Assembly: GCF_002188635.1 (NCBI RefSeq) | Contig: NZ_NINX01000015.1 | Coordinates: 266,156 to 330,155, forward strand | Direction: 5' to 3' | DNA length: 64,000 nt | Origin: Pigmentiphaga sp. NML030171 | GTDB taxonomy: Bacteria; Pseudomonadota; Gammaproteobacteria; Burkholderiales; Burkholderiaceae_B | Shown: positions 1 to 8,700 of the stretch, in pieces | Layout: each line of letters starts with the position of its first letter | How positions within the stretch are numbered: the stretch's first letter is position 1 | Notes under the pieces: model-generated | The model's database searches: none | Told to the model about the DNA's origin: nothing | The model's input: only the letters and a program-made list of their open reading frames with translations | Program-made: the position numbers and the translations under genes

Positions 1-778
1 GTTCGCGCACGGTCTCGTAGAACTCGATGACGTTGTAGCCGGCGTGCGTCGCCATCGGCACGCCCAGGTCGCGCGCCGCCGCCACGGTCCGGCGCAGGAT
101 GTCGATGCTGCAGTTCTCGACCTCGCGCGGCACCAGGATCCCGTGGACCAGGTCGCTCGGATCGCGCTCGACCCGCTCGATGAACGCCACCGCGTCGTTG
201 AACAGGTGCAGGCCGCCGTCGGGATAGGGCACGCGCGTCAGGTTGCCATCGTCGTCCGAGGCCCAGCGCCCGCTGTCATAGCCCGGCCCCAGGTAGCCCC
301 GCACCCCCAGCGCCTCGCACTGCCTCCACAACGCCTCCTGGACGATCACGTGCCCGCCCAGTTCGACGAAAGTCGTCACGCCGTTGCGCAGCAGTTCGCT
401 GACCGTGAACGCCGCATGCAGGGCGATGCCGGGATCCACCTGCGCCTCTTCCTTGGTCAGGTAATTGGGATAGCCCTGTATGCGCGTGCCCGACCGGGCG
501 ATCGTGACGTCCATGTAGGGCTGGCCGAAGAGGTCCGCCCGGCCGTGGTCGGTCAGCAGTTTGTGCAGCGCGCGGTGACCCGAGTGCACGTGCGTGTCGA
601 TGAAGCCCGGCGACAACAGGCAGCCCGGCGCCTCGATGACGCGGTCCGCCTCGCCCCGGTAATCGTCCCCCGCGTAGACGATACGGTCCCCGTCGTAGAC
701 CACGCAGGCCTGCCGGTAGAGCACATGCCCGCCGTTCTCGTATCCCACCACCCAGTCGCCGTTGATCCTGGTTTTCAT
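1..778 (-). CDS. Amidohydrolase family protein, C-terminus cut by window edge
   Basis: Metal-dependent amidohydrolase, probably a cytosolic deaminase or hydrolase of the cytosine deaminase/chlorohydrolase type. Only the first 259 residues lie in the window. A beta-sandwich N-terminus is followed by the strand LLSPGFIDTHVHSGH with the metal-binding HxH at residues 63 and 65. A later stretch (VPMATHAGYN, near residue 245) supplies the next conserved His of the barrel. The ATG at 778 is chosen because a GAGGG motif lies about 12 bases upstream and the N-terminus fits the family. It diverges from a LysR gene, which may control it. The substrate cannot be told from the sequence; family membership is clear. 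Confidence 0.85.
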   Translation of the reverse strand, partial: MKTRINGDWVVGYENGGHVLYRQACVVYDGDRIVYAGDDYRGEADRVIEAPGCLLSPGFIDTHVHSGHRALHKLLTDHGRADLFGQPYMDVTIARSGTRIQGYPNYLTKEEAQVDPGIALHAAFTVSELLRNGVTTFVELGGHVIVQEALWRQCEALGVRGYLGPGYDSGRWASDDDGNLTRVPYPDGGLHLFNDAVAFIERVERDPSDLVHGILVPREVENCSIDILRRTVAAARDLGVPMATHAGYNVIEFYETVRE

Positions 779-1125
779 GCTGGTCTTTTTCCCTCGTTCT
801 GCGAATATTGATCCTGCGATGCACTGCCCGAGACAGGTTCTCAGCATGCTGAGCAATTGCCGGGACTGTCAACGCGGCGGAGCTGGTCGAAAGGAACCCG
901 CAACCCGGCTCGCAGGTACCGCGGAACGGATACAGGCACTACCCGGGAATGCGCGAAATCGACGAAGAACGAGCCCGATGCGGGCAGAAGCGGGACGGAC
1001 GGCGCACGACCCCATAGCGAGGATCTGGCCGGACCGCGCCTTCCCGCCAGGAATGGCTATCTCGATTCCGTTATGGAATATTTGATTATCACGGCCGCCC
1101 ACCGGCCCCGACGAAGCCCGGACCC
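779..1125. other. Divergent intergenic region (347 bp)
   Basis: This gap lies between the divergent amidohydrolase and LysR genes. Short open frames across it have no recognisable product. The one clear signal is the inverted repeat listed separately at 1065-1079. Nothing else was recognised. Confidence 0.6.
1065..1079. promoter_or_regulatory. Candidate LysR-type operator
   Basis: The sequence reads ATTCC-GTTAT-GGAAT, a perfect 5-bp inverted repeat that contains a T-N11-A core (T1066 to A1078). LysR proteins bind this type of site near their own divergent promoter, and this one lies 46 bases before the LysR start. Binding is inferred. Confidence 0.5.
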
Positions 1126-2034
1126 ATGGATATCAAGCACGTCGACCTGCACCTCCTGATGATCTTCGACGCGGTGCTGGCCGAAGGCAACGTAACCCGC
1201 GCCGCGGATCGCATCGACATCAGCCAGTCCGCCGTCAGCAAGGGGCTGGCGCAGCTGCGCGAGATCTTCCGCGACCCGCTGTTCCTGCGGAACGGGCGCG
1301 GCGTCGTCCCCACCCACAAGGCCATGGAGATGGCCACCGGCGTGCGCCACGCCATCCTCGCCCTGAACGGACTGGCCTCGCCGTCCGAGCCCTTCGCGCC
1401 GCACGCCGCCCGCATGCACTTCAACATCGCGGCCACGGACTACGTCACCTTTACCCTGCTGCCCGCGCTCATGCGGCGCCTGGCCTCGGAGGCCCCTTCG
1501 GTGTCGGTGGCCATCCACCCCATCGAGCCCCTGATGCCCGAGGAATTGCTGCTGCTGGGCAAGGTGGACCTGGTACTGTCGCCGGTGGCCACCGCCACCT
1601 ATCCCATCTACCGGCAGGAATTGTTCAGGGACGACTACGTCTGCCTGCACCGTATCGGCCACCCGCTGGATGGCCAGACGCTCGGCCCCCGCCAGTTCGC
1701 CTCGGCGCGGCACGTCGCCATGCCGCGCCAGAACGGCGCGCGCGAGCGCGTGCTGCAGGATGCGATGCAACAGCACGGCATCTCGCGCGACGTCGCCGCG
1801 CAGGTTCCCCACATGCTCGCCATCGCCCCCACGCTGGCCTGCACCGACCTGATCGCCACCGTCACCCGCCGCATCGCCCTGGCCTTCTGCGGTCTCTATC
1901 CGCTGCGCATGGCGCCCCATCCGCTGCCGCTGGGCGAGTTCGTCGTCTCGCAGCTCTGGCACGAACGGACCCATCCCAGCCAGTCCCAGCGCTGGCTGCG
2001 GGAATTGATCTTCGAGGTCTGCCGGGAGTTGTGA
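1126..2034 (+). CDS. LysR family transcriptional regulator (NodD-like)
   Basis: 302-residue LysR regulator of typical length. The N-terminal winged helix-turn-helix covers residues 5-62 and includes GNVTRAADRIDISQSAVSKG. The effector-binding domain follows from about residue 90, starting FNIAATDYVTFTLLPALMRR, a form common in the NodD/LinR branch. It diverges from the amidohydrolase, and an inverted repeat with a T-N11-A core lies 46 bases upstream. Likely role: ligand-dependent control of the neighbouring catabolic gene and of itself. The ligand is unknown. Confidence 0.9.
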   Translation: MDIKHVDLHLLMIFDAVLAEGNVTRAADRIDISQSAVSKGLAQLREIFRDPLFLRNGRGVVPTHKAMEMATGVRHAILALNGLASPSEPFAPHAARMHFNIAATDYVTFTLLPALMRRLASEAPSVSVAIHPIEPLMPEELLLLGKVDLVLSPVATATYPIYRQELFRDDYVCLHRIGHPLDGQTLGPRQFASARHVAMPRQNGARERVLQDAMQQHGISRDVAAQVPHMLAIAPTLACTDLIATVTRRIALAFCGLYPLRMAPHPLPLGEFVVSQLWHERTHPSQSQRWLRELIFEVCREL

Positions 2035-2043
2035 TGTAAGGCG

Positions 2044-2712
2044 CTAGCCGGCGGCGGGCGCCGCCAGCCCCGCTGCCAGGAAATCCAGCAGGCGCGACAG
2101 GGTCAGGTCGACGCTGGCGGCGGACACCGGCGTGGCGCGCACGTCCGGCATCAGCCGGGCGACGCGGCCGTTGTCGGCGCGGATGTACATCATGCTGCCG
2201 AACACGCATTGCAGCCGCAGGTAGAGCTCATCCCGCGTCAAGTGGGGACAGGCGCGGGCCAGGATGTCGACGAACAGCCGGCCGACGTCGTCGTGGACGC
2301 CGAACACGATGTTCTTGACCGCCGGATCGGGCTCGACCGAGCAGATGGCCGACAGCCGGTTGAAGCGGGCGCCCTCCTCGGTCTGCCCCACGCGCATGCC
2401 CGGTCCGATGAAGGCCTCGAGCACGGCGCGCACCTCCGGCCGCGCCTGCGGGTCGGCGGGCACGCAGGCCTGCAGCAGCGCGTGCCGCTCGTCGTTCATC
2501 CGGCCCACGCGCGCCTCGAAGATCGCCCGCAGCAATCCTTCCTTGGTCCGGAAGTAGTAGTGCACGGCGGCCATGTTGACGCCGGCGGTGGCGGTGATCG
2601 TGCGCAGCGATACGCCGTTGTAGCCGTGCTCGGCGAACAGCCGCTCGGCCACGTCGACGATGCGGTCGCGGGTAGAGGCGGATTCGGCGGGATCGGCGGC
2701 GGGGCTGGGCAT
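2044..2712 (-). CDS. TetR/AcrR family transcriptional repressor
   Basis: 222-residue TetR protein. The DNA-binding domain lies at about residues 12-60 and contains VAERLFAEHGYNGVSLRTIT followed by AGVNMAAVHYYFRTKEGLL, the classic TetR helix-turn-helix and YYxF signature. The C-terminal ligand domain resembles the CecR/YbiH type with no clear ligand motif. It is divergent from the cupin-Bug-FAH operon. A CATTCG-N6-CGAATG repeat surrounds the -35 box of that operon, which strongly suggests that this protein represses it. The 10-base gap after the upstream LysR gene is convergent. Confidence 0.92.
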   Translation of the reverse strand: MPSPAADPAESASTRDRIVDVAERLFAEHGYNGVSLRTITATAGVNMAAVHYYFRTKEGLLRAIFEARVGRMNDERHALLQACVPADPQARPEVRAVLEAFIGPGMRVGQTEEGARFNRLSAICSVEPDPAVKNIVFGVHDDVGRLFVDILARACPHLTRDELYLRLQCVFGSMMYIRADNGRVARLMPDVRATPVSAASVDLTLSRLLDFLAAGLAAPAAG

Positions 2713-2788
2713 GGAGTCGTCCGGAAAGCGATAGGGAGCCTATGTTACCCGCAAAGCCTGGATTTTTGTTTCAGTCGATTGATTGAAT

Positions 2789-2824
2789 CATTCGTTTGAC
2801 CGAATGGCTGGGAATTCCTATGAT
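2789..2824 (+). promoter_or_regulatory. Promoter with overlapping TetR-type operator
   Basis: TTGACC (2796-2801) and TATGAT (2819-2824) are separated by 17 bases, close to the sigma-70 consensus. The -35 box sits in the spacer and right arm of the inverted repeat CATTCG-N6-CGAATG (2789-2806). A repressor bound there would block RNA polymerase. It lies between the TetR gene and the cupin operon, so that repressor is the natural candidate. Start of transcription is expected near 2831. Confidence 0.7.
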
Positions 2825-2865
2825 GGACCCTGACGCGCCATCCGGCGCCCGCATGAGGAACCCCC

Positions 2866-3438
2866 ATGAACGGAAAGATCCGCCGTGTCGTGACCGGCCA
2901 TGACGAGCAGGGCCGCGCCGTCGTGCTGGAGGACGGCTATGCGCCCAACGTCCGCCACGATGCCAGCCGCCCCGGCTACTACCTGACCCAGCTGTGGCTG
3001 ACGCCCACGGCCCCCGCGCCCATCGACAATGGCGCCGACCCCACCCTGGGGCCGGTGTCGCTGGCCCCGCCGAAACTGGGCACGGTGGTGCGCATCATCG
3101 AATTCCCGCCCGCCGGCCTGGAACTGCGCGACGTGGATGCCGATGCCGCCAAACAGGCGTTCTCGATGTTCGGCGGCCAGCATGCGCTGACCGCCCAGGG
3201 CGGCGGCAAGCAGCGCCACCCCTTCATGCATCGCACCGAAACCATCGATTACGCCATCGTGCTGTCGGGCGAGATCACCATGCTGCTGGATGAATCCGAG
3301 GTCACGCTCGGCGCCGGCGAAGTCCTGATCCAGCGCGGCACCAATCACGCCTGGACCAACCGCACGAACGAGCCGGCCCGCGTGCTGTTCGTCCTGGTCG
3401 ACGGCAAGTTCGATCCGGCCCTGCCCGTGCAGCAGTAA
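2866..3438 (+). CDS. Cupin-domain protein
   Basis: 190-residue single-domain cupin. The double-stranded beta-helix is in the C-terminal half: HRTETIDYAIVLSGEITMLL (about 125-144) carries the first motif, and GAGEVLIQRGTNHAWTNR (about 150-167) the second with its conserved His. It is the first gene of an operon, followed 25 bases later by a Bug protein and then a fumarylacetoacetase homologue. This suggests a dioxygenase-like or ring-cleavage accessory role in breakdown of an aromatic or related acid. That is inferred from context; many such cupins have no assigned reaction. Confidence 0.85.
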   Translation: MNGKIRRVVTGHDEQGRAVVLEDGYAPNVRHDASRPGYYLTQLWLTPTAPAPIDNGADPTLGPVSLAPPKLGTVVRIIEFPPAGLELRDVDADAAKQAFSMFGGQHALTAQGGGKQRHPFMHRTETIDYAIVLSGEITMLLDESEVTLGAGEVLIQRGTNHAWTNRTNEPARVLFVLVDGKFDPALPVQQ

Positions 3439-3463
3439 CCCCCACTCCAAGAGGAGACCAAGC

Positions 3464-4417
3464 ATGTCTTTCAAGAAGATCCTGTTCGTTCCGCTCCTGG
3501 CCGCCATGTGCGCCACGGCCACCGCCCAGACCTACCCGTCGCGCCCGGTCGAGCTGATCGTTCCGTACTCGGCGGGCGGCAGCGTGGACGTCATGGCGCG
3601 CGCCTTCGGCCGCGAACTGTCCGAGATCCTGTCGACGCAGATCGTCGTCAACAACCGCGACGGCGCGGGCGGCACCATAGGCGTGGCCGCCGTGGCCTCC
3701 GCGCGTCCCGACGGCTACACGGTGCTGTTCTCGCCCTCGTCGCCGCTGACCCAGGCCCCCTTCCTGATGGGCCGCCTGCCCTACCAGCCCGACAGCATCA
3801 CGCCGATCTGCCAGATCTTCGAGAACCCGTTCGTCATCGCCGTGCGCAAGGACTCGCCCATCCACAGCGTCAAGGAACTGCTGGACCAGGCGCGCCAGCA
3901 GCCGGGCAAGCTGTCCTACGGCCACGCCGGTCCCGGATCGGTACCGCACCTGGCCACGGCCAACCTGGCCAAGTCCTCGGGCGTGAACTTCAACGAGATC
4001 GCCTTCCGCGGCGATGCCCAGGTCATCCCGCAACTGCTGGGCGGCCACATCGACTTCGGCGCCCTGGGCGTCTCGTCGGTGGTGGGCAAGGACCTGCGCA
4101 TCCTGGCGGTGTACGGCGACAAGCGCCTGGCCGGCCTGCCCGAGGTACCCGCCATCACGGAGTTCGGCATCAAGCACGCGGTCATCGCCCGCAACGGCCT
4201 GTACGTCAGCCGCGGCGTGCCGCAGGCCGCGCGCGACAAGCTCCAGCAAGCCTGCCACGCCGCCACGCAGAAGAGCGAATTCCAGAAGGCGGCCGGCCAG
4301 CTCTACCAGCAGGTCAACTACCTGGACAGCGCCACCTTCGCCAGCCGGCTGGCCAGCGACAACGACACCAACCGTGCGCTGATCCAGTCGCTCGGCCTGC
4401 TGAACACCGGCAACTGA
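3464..4417 (+). CDS. Bug/TctC family periplasmic solute-binding protein
   Basis: 317 residues, the usual length for the Bug family. A signal peptide ends at about residue 22 (CATATAQ), then YPSRPVELIVPYSAGGSVDV forms the first conserved Bug strand and loop. The second conserved motif RPDGYTVLFSP lies at about 84-94. A good ribosome site (AGAGGAG) precedes the ATG. Bug proteins bind carboxylates, amides or vitamins in the periplasm and feed tripartite carriers or act in sensing. Here it probably captures the substrate of the cupin/FAH pathway. No TctAB genes adjoin it. Confidence 0.93.
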   Translation: MSFKKILFVPLLAAMCATATAQTYPSRPVELIVPYSAGGSVDVMARAFGRELSEILSTQIVVNNRDGAGGTIGVAAVASARPDGYTVLFSPSSPLTQAPFLMGRLPYQPDSITPICQIFENPFVIAVRKDSPIHSVKELLDQARQQPGKLSYGHAGPGSVPHLATANLAKSSGVNFNEIAFRGDAQVIPQLLGGHIDFGALGVSSVVGKDLRILAVYGDKRLAGLPEVPAITEFGIKHAVIARNGLYVSRGVPQAARDKLQQACHAATQKSEFQKAAGQLYQQVNYLDSATFASRLASDNDTNRALIQSLGLLNTGN

Positions 4418-4425
4418 GCGCGGCC

Positions 4426-5694
4426 ATGTACGAGATCATCGATGCGTCGCTGCACGCCTTCATCGACGTCGAGCCCGACAGCGACTTCCCCATCCAGAAC
4501 CTGCCCTACGGCATCTTCTCCACGCCGGACGGCGGGCTCCGGGCCGGTACCGCGCTGGGCTCCTGGGTGGTGGACCTGCACGCGCTCGAGCGCGCGGGAC
4601 TGCTGCCCACGCCCTCGGGACCGGCGCTGTTCGGCCAGGGCAGCCTGAATGCCTTCGCCGCCGCCGGCCGGCCCGTGTGGAACGCGGTCCGGGCACGCCT
4701 GGCGGCGCTGCTGTCCGGCACCGACGCGCGCCTGCGCGACGACGCCGGATTGCGCTCCCGCGCGCTGCTGCCCATGCAGGCGTGCACGCTGCACCTGCCG
4801 TTCGAGATCGCGTCCTACACCGACTTCTATTCGTCGGAGGACCACGCCACCAACGTGGGCAAGCTGTTCCGGGATCCGGCCAATGCGCTCACTCCCAACT
4901 GGAAGCACCTGCCCATCGGCTACAACGGCCGCGCCAGTTCGGTGGTGCTGTCCGGCCACGACGTGCACCGCCCCATGGGGCAACTGCCCGTCGCCGGCGG
5001 CACGCCCGAGTGGGGGCCCTGCCGCCAGTTGGACTTCGAACTGGAAACGGCCTTCTTCGTGGGGCCGGGCACGGCCCTGGGCAGCCGGCTGGATCCCGAT
5101 GCCGCGATCGCGCGCATTTTCGGGATGGTGCTGATGAACGACTGGAGCGCCCGCGACGTCCAGCGCTGGGAATACGTTCCCCTCGGCCCCTTCCAGGCCA
5201 AGGCGTTCGCCACATCGATCTCGCCGTGGGTGGTCACGCTGGACGCCCTGCAGCCCTTCCGGGTGGACGCCCCGCAACAGGATCCGGTGCCGCTGCCCTA
5301 TCTGCGAGAAACCGATCGCCACGCCTACGACATCGAACTGTCGGTGGAACTCGGCACGCCGGACGGCGCATCCGCGACCATCACCCGCAGCAACTTCCGG
5401 CACCTGTACTGGACCATGGCGCAGCAACTCGCGCACCACACCAGCAGCGGCTGCAACCTGCGCACCGGCGACCTGATGGGCTCGGGCACCATCAGCGGGC
5501 CGAGCCCCGAGGCGCGAGGCTGCCTGCTGGAGCTGACCGAGAACGGCAGGCAACCCCTGGCCCTTGCAAACGGCAGCACGCGCGGCTTCCTGCAGGACGG
5601 CGACGAAGTCGTCATTCGCGGCCATGCCCGCCGAGGCGCGCTGCGCGTGGGTTTCGGCAGCGTACGGGGGCGGGTGCTGCCGGCCATTCCCTGA
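4426..5694 (+). CDS. Fumarylacetoacetase (or close homologue)
   Basis: 422 residues, the length of full two-domain fumarylacetoacetases, which hydrolyse fumarylacetoacetate to fumarate and acetoacetate at the end of tyrosine/homogentisate breakdown. The metal site is intact: Asp133 in TDFYSSEDHATNVG, Glu205 and Glu207 in FELETAFFVG, and Asp239 in MNDWSARD. WEYVPLGPFQAKAFATS also matches the family core. The ATG at 4426 follows the Bug gene by 8 bases, so the three genes form an operon. Homogentisate dioxygenase is absent, so the true substrate may be another acylpyruvate or 2,4-dioxo acid. The enzyme class is well supported. Confidence 0.92.
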   Translation: MYEIIDASLHAFIDVEPDSDFPIQNLPYGIFSTPDGGLRAGTALGSWVVDLHALERAGLLPTPSGPALFGQGSLNAFAAAGRPVWNAVRARLAALLSGTDARLRDDAGLRSRALLPMQACTLHLPFEIASYTDFYSSEDHATNVGKLFRDPANALTPNWKHLPIGYNGRASSVVLSGHDVHRPMGQLPVAGGTPEWGPCRQLDFELETAFFVGPGTALGSRLDPDAAIARIFGMVLMNDWSARDVQRWEYVPLGPFQAKAFATSISPWVVTLDALQPFRVDAPQQDPVPLPYLRETDRHAYDIELSVELGTPDGASATITRSNFRHLYWTMAQQLAHHTSSGCNLRTGDLMGSGTISGPSPEARGCLLELTENGRQPLALANGSTRGFLQDGDEVVIRGHARRGALRVGFGSVRGRVLPAIP

Positions 5695-5699
5695 ACGCG

Positions 5700-5721
5700 C
5701 GGGGGGCCGCAACGCCCCCCG
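5700..5721. terminator. Hairpin between convergent genes
   Basis: An 8-bp perfect stem, CGGGGGGC with GCCCCCCG, and a 6-base loop sit between the convergent FAH and tamB genes. There is no clear T tract on either side. It may act as a bidirectional terminator or an mRNA 3' end stabiliser. Confidence 0.5.
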
Positions 5722-5729
5722 AGTCTGCG

Positions 5730-8700
5730 TCAGTCGTCGAACAGCACGAAATACAGCAGGTCCAGGCCGTTCAAGGTGCCGCCCTTGGCCACCGCCGACA
5801 GGCGATTGCTCAGGCGGTAGCTGAGCTTGACCACACCGTCGCGGCCCGACAGCGCCTGTTCGAAACTGGCGTAGAGCCGGTCGGACAGGCGCTTGCCCAC
5901 CACCAGGAACTGGTTGTTCGACAGGGCGTAGGCCGACGAGGTACTGTCCCCCGCCACCGTGCGGTCCGGCAGCAGGCCGCGGCTGCTGCCCACGTTGCCC
6001 GACCGCACGCCGATCTCGTCCAGCCCGAGCTGGCGCGAGATCGGTTCGCTGCCCTGCGGCCCCAGCAGCGACGTCGCCGCGCTCAGCAACAACGTGGCAT
6101 CGGCGCCGCCTCCGCCTTCGTCGGGGCCCCGGCCCAGCAGCAGCCACGAGAGTTTTTCCACGTCGCTCACCTCGGGCGTGGAGACCAGCGCGATGCGGGG
6201 GCGGCGCGCCGTGCCGCTGATCCGCACGCCCGCCTCCACGCGCGGGCCGACACGCACCGCCACGACATCCAGCAGGGGATCGTCCAGCGGCCCCTGGAAA
6301 GTCAGCACGCCGCGGCGCACCGTCAGCGTCTGGCCATAGGCATCGAAGCGGCCGCCGCGCGTGCGGACCGTGCCGCTGGACGACAAGGCGCCGACCATGC
6401 CGACGATGCGCAGGTCGCCGGTGATGCCGGTATCCAGGCCGTAGCCTCGCAGGTAGAAGCGGTCGCCCAGCTTGGCGCCGACGTCGATGGCGATGCCCAG
6501 CGTCTTCTTCTGCCGCTCCTCGCCGGTACGGCGCACGTACACGTCGTCCGACAGCTTGGCCGGAGCCTGGGTGCCCATGTCGACCCAGCCGGTGTCGGCT
6601 TCGAACAGGCCCGCGATACGCATGCGGTCCGGGATGATGTCCATGTCCACCCGCCCCGAGCCGGCCACGAAGCGATCGGCGCGCTGGATCGCGGGGAAGC
6701 GTTCGGCCTTGAGAGTCGCGTGGCCCGAGGCCTGAGACATCCGCCAATCGGCGCTGATTTCCATCCAGCCGCCCTGGCTCTCGTTCTTGATCCACTGCTG
6801 CACCCGCGAATCGCGCGGGTTGACCCGGATCACGCTGGGAAAACGCAAGGATTCCAGCACGATGCGGTCATCCTCCAGCGTGGCCTTCAGCGTGCCGTCC
6901 AGCAGCCTGAGCCCGTCGTCCAGCCGTACGATCCGGATGCCTTCCCCCTGGAGGCCGCCGGAGGCATGCCATTGGCCGCCCGACTGGGCGACGCGCGCCG
7001 AACCGGCCACCTTGCCGCCCACCTCGACGCTGTCGCCGATGAACAGGCTGACCCAGCTCAGGTCCTTCAGGTCCACCTGGGCATCGAGCTGGGCCGGACG
7101 GTCACGGTCCAGGCCGATCGCGCCGCCACGGGCGATGACGCCGGCCTCGCCGTCCACCCGCACGCTGCCCACGCGGTCGCCCTCGACCAGGGCTTGCAGG
7201 ACGATGCGGCTGTGGCCCGCGTTGCCATCCGGCGTCGCCCTGAGGCTGGCATCCAGCGTGCGCAGGCCCAGCGCCATGGGCGGCGTGCCGGGCACCCACA
7301 GGTCACCGCTGCGGCGGCGGATGTTCGCCGTCCCTTGCAGCGAACCGGCGAAACGCATGTCCCAGTCGGCATCCAGCACGATGACGCGCTCGCGCGGAAT
7401 GGGCTTGCCGCCCAGTGCCTCGAGCAGGATCTCCGGCGCCCAGGCCAGTCCCTCGGCGCGGCCGCGCGACTCCCAGCGGCCGCCACCGCCGCGTGCCCCC
7501 TCGTTGACCAGCTTGCCGGTCTGCCCGCCCGGCAGGCGCAAGGCGATGCCAGCGGGCCCCACTTCCCATTGCCATTGCGGTGCCGCCGCGGACGGCACGT
7601 AACTCAGTTCCACCGGCGCCTCGAGCGACATGCCCAGCGGCGCGCGGGACAGGTCGAACTGCCCTACCTTGCCGCGCCAGCCGGGCGGCGCGCCCCGGCC
7701 CGGACCCGCGCCCCAGCCGCCGTCGAAACGGATCGCCAGCGTGGCCGGCGCCGACCGGTCGGCCGGCACGAACTCGGCATCCACCGTCCCTTCATGGCGC
7801 GCCATCGTGCCTTGCAGACGCAGGGTGGCTTGGCTCATGGTGGCCTGCGGCGCGCTGGACACGGCCACGTTGTCGATGCGCAGGTCGATGTCGGCCGGCG
7901 CGGCCGCGAACCCGCCCTGCGGACGCTTGCCGTTGACCGGCGATCCGCCCAGGCTCGTGCGCCCCTGCACCTTGCCCACGCGCACGCCGCCGGGCAACTG
8001 CAGGTCGCCCGCGTCCAGCGTCATGTCCAGCACCGGCGCATCCAGCGTTTCACCCAGCGAGCCGCGCGCGGACAGGCGGCCGTTCAGCAGCGATGACAAG
8101 GTCTGCAGGCGTGGCGCGTCCAGGTCGAAATCCAGCTTGTCGCCCGGGCGCCCGAACGCGCCCTTGGCCGTCAGCCGGTTGCTGCCGGCGTTCAGCGCCG
8201 CGTCGGCGCGCGTGACGCGCATGCCGGCAAAAGCCAGTTCGCCGTGCCCGCCCAGGGGCTGCCCGTTCCAGCGGCTGCCCTCCTCGATGCGCAGTTGTGC
8301 CGTCCCGCCCAGTTCGGGCAGCAAGGCCCCTTTCACCTCGGCTCGCGCCGAGACCTGGGCCGGCGGCAGGGCCTCGCTGCGCACCCAGTGGCTGGGGTCG
8401 AAACGGTCCAGCCGCAGCTCGGCGGCGAAGCGCCGGGGCTCGGCCAGTTGCAGTTCGCCCTTGCCGTTCGCGCGCGCCTCGCCGGCGGTCAGCGCGAACT
8501 GCGGAATGCGCACGACCTCGTCGCGCACGCCGGCCTCGAGCTTGAGCGCCAGCGGCACCTTGCGCGACCGGTCCGACAGGTCCGCGGTCAGCGACTGGAC
8601 CGCCGCGTCGGCGGAGAACGTCAGCGTGCCCGCCAGCCTGGTCGGCAGCGCCGCGCCGTGCAGCCGCGACGCATCGATGCCGCTGGCCTGCAGCCGGCCC

